From Actinomycetes bacterium (GTDB lineage Bacteria; Actinomycetota; Thermoleophilia; Solirubrobacterales; Solirubrobacteraceae), in contig JAEXXR010000013.1 in the NCBI GenBank assembly GCA_023405705.1, forward strand, positions 1-8,842: DNA of 8,842 bases, read 5' to 3'. The translations under genes were made by a program, and so were the position numbers. Positions 6,314-8,842 of the stretch are shown here, piece by piece (the first letter of the stretch is position 1; each line of letters opens with the position of its first letter). Below the pieces are notes generated by a model. The model was not told the DNA's origin and ran no database searches. It was given only the letters and a program-made list of their open reading frames with translations.

Positions 6314-7302
6314 GCGGCGGCTCCGGTCGGGGTCGCGTCGGTGAAGAGGTCGGCGAAGGCGCTCGCCGGGTCGGGCAGCGGGCTCTCCAGCGCGAAGCTC
6401 GCCGCCGCCTCGACCTCCGCGACGACCTCGGCCTCCAGCGCGTCGAGCTGCTCGGCGGTCGCGACGCCGTCGGCGAGCAGCCGCGCGCGGAAGAGCACGA
6501 CCGGGTCTCTCGCCAGCCACCGCTCGCGCTCCTGCGCGTCGCGGTAGTCGACGCTCAGCCGCAGGCCCTCGGAGTGCTCGTGGAAGCGGTAGGTCATCAC
6601 CTCGACGAGGCTCGGGCCCTCGCCCGCGCGGGCGCGGTCGGCGGCGGTCCGGACCGCGTCGTGGACGGCGAGCACGTCCTGGCCGTCCTCGACGCGCACG
6701 CCGGGCATCTCGAAGCCGTGCGCGCGGTCGGCGACGCGGCCGGAGGTGACGGTCGCGGCCGGCGTCGACAGCGCGTACTGGTTGTTCTCGCACAGGAAGA
6801 CGACCGGCAGCCGCCAGATCCCGGCGAGGTTCATCGCCTCGTAGAGGCCACCCTGGTTGGCGGCGCCGTCGCCGAAGAAGGCGAGCGCGACGCGGTCCTG
6901 CGCCAGCAGCTTGGCCGACAGCGCGGCGCCGGTCGCGATCGGGATCGACGAGCCGACGATGCCCGACTCGCCGAGGCTGCCGACGGCGAAGTCGGCGAGG
7001 TGGAGCGAGCCGCCCTTGCCGCCGCAGATGCCGGTCGCCTTGCCGAGCAGCTCGGCCATCAACGGCCCGAGCGCCGAGCCCTTGCCGATCGGGTGGCCGT
7101 GGCTGCGGTGGTTGCCGGTCATGTAGTCGTCGGTCCGCACCGCCATGCAGGCGCCGACGACCTGGGCCTCCTGCCCGACGCTGGTGTGCACCGTGCCGGG
7201 GATCTGGCCGCGCTTGACCATCTTCGACGCCCGTTCGTCGAAGAGCCGGATGCGCAGCATGCGCCGCTGCATCTCCAGCAGCTCCTCGTTGGACAGCTTC
7301 AC
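6310..7302 (-). CDS. TPP-dependent dehydrogenase E1 component, alpha subunit (acetoin-dehydrogenase-like)
   Basis: 330 residues, close to AcoA. Motifs: SVGQEA (41-46), NHRSHGHPIGKG (64-75), GGKGGSLHLADFAVGSLG (94-111), the TPP pyrophosphate/Mg motif from GDGAANQG (144-151) to ENNQYALS (172-179), and YRFHEHSEG (238-246). The HRxHGHxIxKG and GGKGGSxHxAD forms look more like acetoin dehydrogenase AcoA than pyruvate dehydrogenase PdhA; this is my judgement by eye. It is the first gene of the operon. Start is GTG at 7302 with GGAGGAG 6 nt upstream. It follows a leader of about 100 nt holding a hairpin and, beyond it, tandem operator-like palindromes. Context with a sugar importer and kinase argues for a role in breaking down an imported compound, not central pyruvate metabolism. 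The substrate is unknown. Confidence 0.94.
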   Translation of the reverse strand: MKLSNEELLEMQRRMLRIRLFDERASKMVKRGQIPGTVHTSVGQEAQVVGACMAVRTDDYMTGNHRSHGHPIGKGSALGPLMAELLGKATGICGGKGGSLHLADFAVGSLGESGIVGSSIPIATGAALSAKLLAQDRVALAFFGDGAANQGGLYEAMNLAGIWRLPVVFLCENNQYALSTPAATVTSGRVADRAHGFEMPGVRVEDGQDVLAVHDAVRTAADRARAGEGPSLVEVMTYRFHEHSEGLRLSVDYRDAQERERWLARDPVVLFRARLLADGVATAEQLDALEAEVVAEVEAAASFALESPLPDPASAFADLFTDATPTGAAA

Positions 7303-7354
7303 CCGCTTCTCCTCCGTCGAATGCGCCTCCGAGCAGCGCGTCGCCGGCCCGCCC

Positions 7355-7372
7355 GCGGTCGCTCACGACCGC
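7355..7372 (-). promoter_or_regulatory. Hairpin in the operon 5' leader
   Basis: Perfect 7-bp stem GCGGTCG / CGACCGC with a 4-nt loop (TGAG on the transcript), between the operator pair and the E1 alpha start. It could stabilise the leader or affect translation. No T-tract follows, and no known riboswitch pattern was recognised. Confidence 0.45.
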
Positions 7373-7398
7373 TGCGGCGCCTCTCGCTCTCCTCGGTG

Positions 7399-7431
7399 CG
7401 CATATTCATTCACGCAACGAATCGTCATTCT
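7399..7431 (-). promoter_or_regulatory. Tandem operator-like palindromes upstream of the dehydrogenase/transport operon
   Basis: Two 14-bp sites, written on the coding (minus) strand: AGAATGACGATTCG (7431-7418), then TGAATGAATATGCG (7412-7399). They are 19 bp apart centre to centre, about two helical turns. Both match TGAAT-N4-ATTCA with mismatches; the second has a weaker right arm. The same pair with the same spacing occurs upstream of the regulator gene. The region is an AT-rich island in a very GC-rich window, as expected of a promoter. I could not assign convincing -35 and -10 boxes. Likely binding site of the SorC-family regulator encoded next door (inference). Confidence 0.6.
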
Positions 7432-7458
7432 ACAGATCGCGTCGACGAGCGCAAGCGA

Positions 7459-7488
7459 GCGCCCGGGAGGAGCGTCGTGAGCGGGCGC
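7459..7488. repeat. Inverted repeat in the regulator-operon gap
   Basis: 7-bp arms GCGCCCG (7459-7465) and CGGGCGC (7482-7488) with a 16-nt loop. It follows the larger hairpin downstream of the regulator and may add to transcription termination. In GC-rich DNA such stems can arise by chance, so this is weak. Confidence 0.3.
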
Positions 7489-7495
7489 CGCACGC

Positions 7496-7544
7496 GAGCA
7501 GCAGTCGCCGGACGCCCTCATGGGGCGCCTGACGACTGCTGCTC
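7496..7544 (-). terminator. Long hairpin downstream of the regulator gene, likely terminator
   Basis: Perfect 12-bp arms GAGCAGCAGTCG (7496-7507) and CGACTGCTGCTC (7533-7544) enclose a second inner stem, CGCCC (7513-7517) with GGGCG (7523-7527). It begins 17 bp after the regulator stop. No T-tract follows on the minus strand, so it is not a classic intrinsic terminator. U-less hairpins in this position are common at gene ends in actinobacteria. It would separate the regulator transcript from the operon promoter. Confidence 0.6.
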
Positions 7545-7561
7545 GGTGAGGGCTGCCGGAG

Positions 7562-8536
7562 CTAGGGCTGCGCGAGCGCGTGCTCGGCGGTGGCGACGTC
7601 CGTGACGAGGACGTCGATCCAGCGGCCGAGCAGGAGCGCGTGGATCGCCTCGTGCTTGGCCGGGCCGCCGGCGATCGCGACCGTGCGACCGGCGCTGCGG
7701 AGCTGCTCGAGCGAGACGCCGATCACCAGCTCGTCGAGGCCGGAGACGACCGGCCGGCCGGCGGCGTCGACGAAGCGGAAGTTGAGGTTCGCGACGGCGC
7801 CGTCGGCGCGCACGCGGGCGAGCTGCTCGGGGTCGAACGGGATCCCGGCGCGCAGGAGCTGCTCGTCGATGCGGCCGTGGCCGACGCCGGCGAAGGCGAC
7901 GTCGAGCCGGTCGAGGCGGGCCATCGCCTCGCGGGCGTACTGGTCCTGGGCGAGGATCGCCTCGCGCATCTCGGGCCTGGCGACGACGCCGGGCGTGCGC
8001 AGGTAGACCGCTCTGGCGCCCATCCGGTCGGCGAACCGCTGCGTCGCGCGCGCGGCGCCGTGCTGGGTGGAGGGGTCGCCGAGGTCGCCGAGCATCTCGA
8101 CGATCTCGCCGACCGCCTGGCGCGAGACCGGCTCCAGCGCCTCGACCATCGCCGTCAGCGAGCGGCTCCACGAGGTGAAGCCGACGACGTCGGCGTCCTG
8201 CAGCGTCGGCTGCAGGAAGGAGGCGGCCGCGACGCCGAGGTCGCGGTGGAGCGCGTCCTCGTCGTCGACGCCGGAGTCGACGACGTGCGCGTCGACCAGT
8301 CCGAAGCGCTGCTCCAGCCGGTCCTCGAGGTCGGCGTGGATCTGCGGCGGGACGACGACGACCGTCTTCACGATCCCCGCCTCCTCGGCCGCCCGCAGCA
8401 GCCGCGAGACGCGCGACTGCGACAGCCGCAGCCGCTCCCCGATCTCGCGCTGGCGCAGCCCCTGCGTGTGGTAGAGCCGCGCCACCTTCGTCACGAGGCG
8501 GAGGTGGTCGATCTCATCCCGTGCGGCTGGGCTCAC
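7562..8536 (-). CDS. SorC/DeoR-family sugar-responsive transcriptional regulator
   Basis: 324 residues from a GTG at 8536, the usual size of SorC-family regulators (LsrR, SorC, DeoR of Bacillus). The N-terminal helix-turn-helix spans about 14-56 (KVARLYHTQGLRQREIG, then LSQSRVSRLLRAAEEAG). The C-terminal sugar-binding domain shows VVGFTSWSRSLTAMVEAL (117-134), RMGARAVYLRTPGVV (171-185), VAFAGVGHG (213-221), ANLNFRFVDAAGRPV (249-263) and RTVAIAGGPAKHEAI (284-298). Such proteins bind DNA as oligomers and respond to a phosphorylated sugar. The inducer could be the product of the operon's FGGY kinase. The start was chosen because AAGGA lies 9 nt upstream and homology begins just after it. The frame is open further upstream to 8770 but runs through the operator and into the divergent gene. 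Operator-like palindromes lie 80 bp before the start, suggesting autoregulation. Confidence 0.93.
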   Translation of the reverse strand: MSPAARDEIDHLRLVTKVARLYHTQGLRQREIGERLRLSQSRVSRLLRAAEEAGIVKTVVVVPPQIHADLEDRLEQRFGLVDAHVVDSGVDDEDALHRDLGVAAASFLQPTLQDADVVGFTSWSRSLTAMVEALEPVSRQAVGEIVEMLGDLGDPSTQHGAARATQRFADRMGARAVYLRTPGVVARPEMREAILAQDQYAREAMARLDRLDVAFAGVGHGRIDEQLLRAGIPFDPEQLARVRADGAVANLNFRFVDAAGRPVVSGLDELVIGVSLEQLRSAGRTVAIAGGPAKHEAIHALLLGRWIDVLVTDVATAEHALAQP

Positions 8537-8616
8537 AGCGCGCGGTCCTTTCCCCTGGTCGCTCCACTGGGGCGCAATCGTAGTGACGGCGGCGCCGCGT
8601 CCCGGCGCGCCCGGAT

Positions 8617-8649
8617 TGAATGCACATTCATAGCTTGAATCTCTATTCT
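8617..8649. promoter_or_regulatory. Tandem operator-like palindromes in the divergent regulator / MetX-like intergenic region
   Basis: Two 14-bp sites on the plus strand, TGAATGCACATTCA (8617-8630) and TGAATCTCTATTCT (8636-8649), 19 bp centre to centre. The first is a 6-bp-arm palindrome with only a 2-bp centre. Same motif and spacing as upstream of the operon (7399-7431). It sits in an AT-rich island between the two start codons, so it could control the regulator, the divergent gene, or both. On the plus strand a weak promoter-like pair, TGCACA (8621-8626) and TATTCT (8644-8649) with a 17-bp spacer, overlaps the sites; this is only suggestive. Confidence 0.65.
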
Positions 8650-8713
8650 GACAGCGGAGCGGACCGAGCGGCGACGCCGCGTCGCCGCCGCGAGACCAGA
8701 GGAGAGCCAGCAG

Positions 8714-8842
8714 GTGAAGGAGAACCGCTACTACGGGCCGTCGGTGCACGGGCCGTACGAGGTCGCGCACGTCGGCACGCTGGAGCTGGCGGCCGGCGGC
8801 ACGCTGCCCGACTGCCGCGTCGCCTATGCGACGGCCGGCAGG
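8714..8842 (+). CDS. Alpha/beta-hydrolase of the homoserine O-acetyltransferase (MetX)-like family, N-terminal fragment
   Basis: Only 43 codons are visible before the window ends. The fragment YYGPSVHGPYEV, then HVGTLELAAGGTLPDCRVAY (19-38) and ATAG, matches the start of MetX-like alpha/beta hydrolases, where an acidic or Gly-rich strand followed by 'GGTLPDCxxAYxTxG' opens the domain. The catalytic Ser, Asp and His lie beyond the edge, so acetyltransferase and hydrolase cannot be told apart. Start is GTG with AGGAG 9 nt upstream. It is transcribed away from the regulator and shares the operator region with it, so it might belong to the same regulon. No link to methionine synthesis is visible. 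Confidence 0.7.
   Translation, partial: MKENRYYGPSVHGPYEVAHVGTLELAAGGTLPDCRVAYATAGR

Noticed and set aside
6314..7366. N-terminal extension of the E1 beta frame
   Set aside because: Shadow of E1 alpha in another frame; E1 beta homology starts at the ATG at 6313.
7399..7432. Sigma-70-type -35 and -10 boxes for the operon
   Set aside because: Several AT-rich hexamers can be forced to fit, but none has both good matches and proper spacing.
7580..8638. Plus-strand reading frame opposite the regulator
   Set aside because: Compositional shadow rich in Arg, Asp and Val without motifs; the minus-strand SorC-family protein is clear.
8537..8770. Extended start of the regulator
   Set aside because: It would run through the AT-rich operator region and the start of the divergent gene; the family domain begins just after the GTG at 8536, which has its own ribosome-binding site.
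1..8842. tRNA or rRNA genes, insertion sequences, CRISPR arrays, phage or defence genes
   Set aside because: No regular spaced repeats, transposase motifs or RNA gene patterns were seen; the gaps are short and hold only hairpins and operator-like sites.

Overview
The window is very GC-rich and tightly packed, with long spurious reading frames opposite the real genes. This fits a high-GC actinobacterium. A Thermoleophilia-type soil lineage (Conexibacter or Solirubrobacter-like) is a guess from style and some AGA codon use, not something the sequence proves. Nine protein genes are visible, two of them cut by the window edges. No RNA gene, transposon, CRISPR array or origin was seen.

Layout: eight genes lie on the minus strand and one on the plus strand. 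Read in the direction of transcription, the minus-strand set starts with a SorC/DeoR-family sugar-responsive regulator (8536 to 7562). A 259-bp control region follows. Then comes one dense run of seven genes: a TPP-dependent dehydrogenase E1 alpha subunit, its E1 beta partner, an 80-codon free-standing lipoyl-domain protein, a ribose-type ABC permease, a lipoprotein sugar-binding protein, a fused two-domain ABC ATPase and an FGGY carbohydrate kinase cut off at position 1. Neighbouring genes overlap by 4 bp (three ATGA junctions) or 8 bp, or are separated by only 28 and 73 bp, so they are probably one operon. At the right edge a divergent gene begins, a MetX-like alpha/beta hydrolase cut after 43 codons.

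How the genes work together: the transporter would import a small sugar or polyol, the FGGY kinase would phosphorylate it, and the acetoin-dehydrogenase-like E1 with the lipoyl carrier would cleave a ketone or hydroxyketone formed downstream. The catalytic E2 and the E3 of such a complex are not in the window. The substrate is unknown. The binding protein keeps most residues that hold ribose in RbsB, while the kinase resembles glycerol kinase but has changed substrate-pocket residues. The kinase, regulator and transporter families are the same three used in the AI-2 (Lsr) system.

The most striking non-coding signal is a pair of 14-bp imperfect palindromes of the form TGAAT-N4-ATTCA, 19 bp apart centre to centre. 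It occurs upstream of the operon and again upstream of the regulator, each inside a small AT-rich island. It is a good candidate for the regulator's operator, suggesting autoregulation plus operon control. Hairpins lie after the regulator, in the operon leader, and just before the ribosome-binding site of the binding-protein gene.
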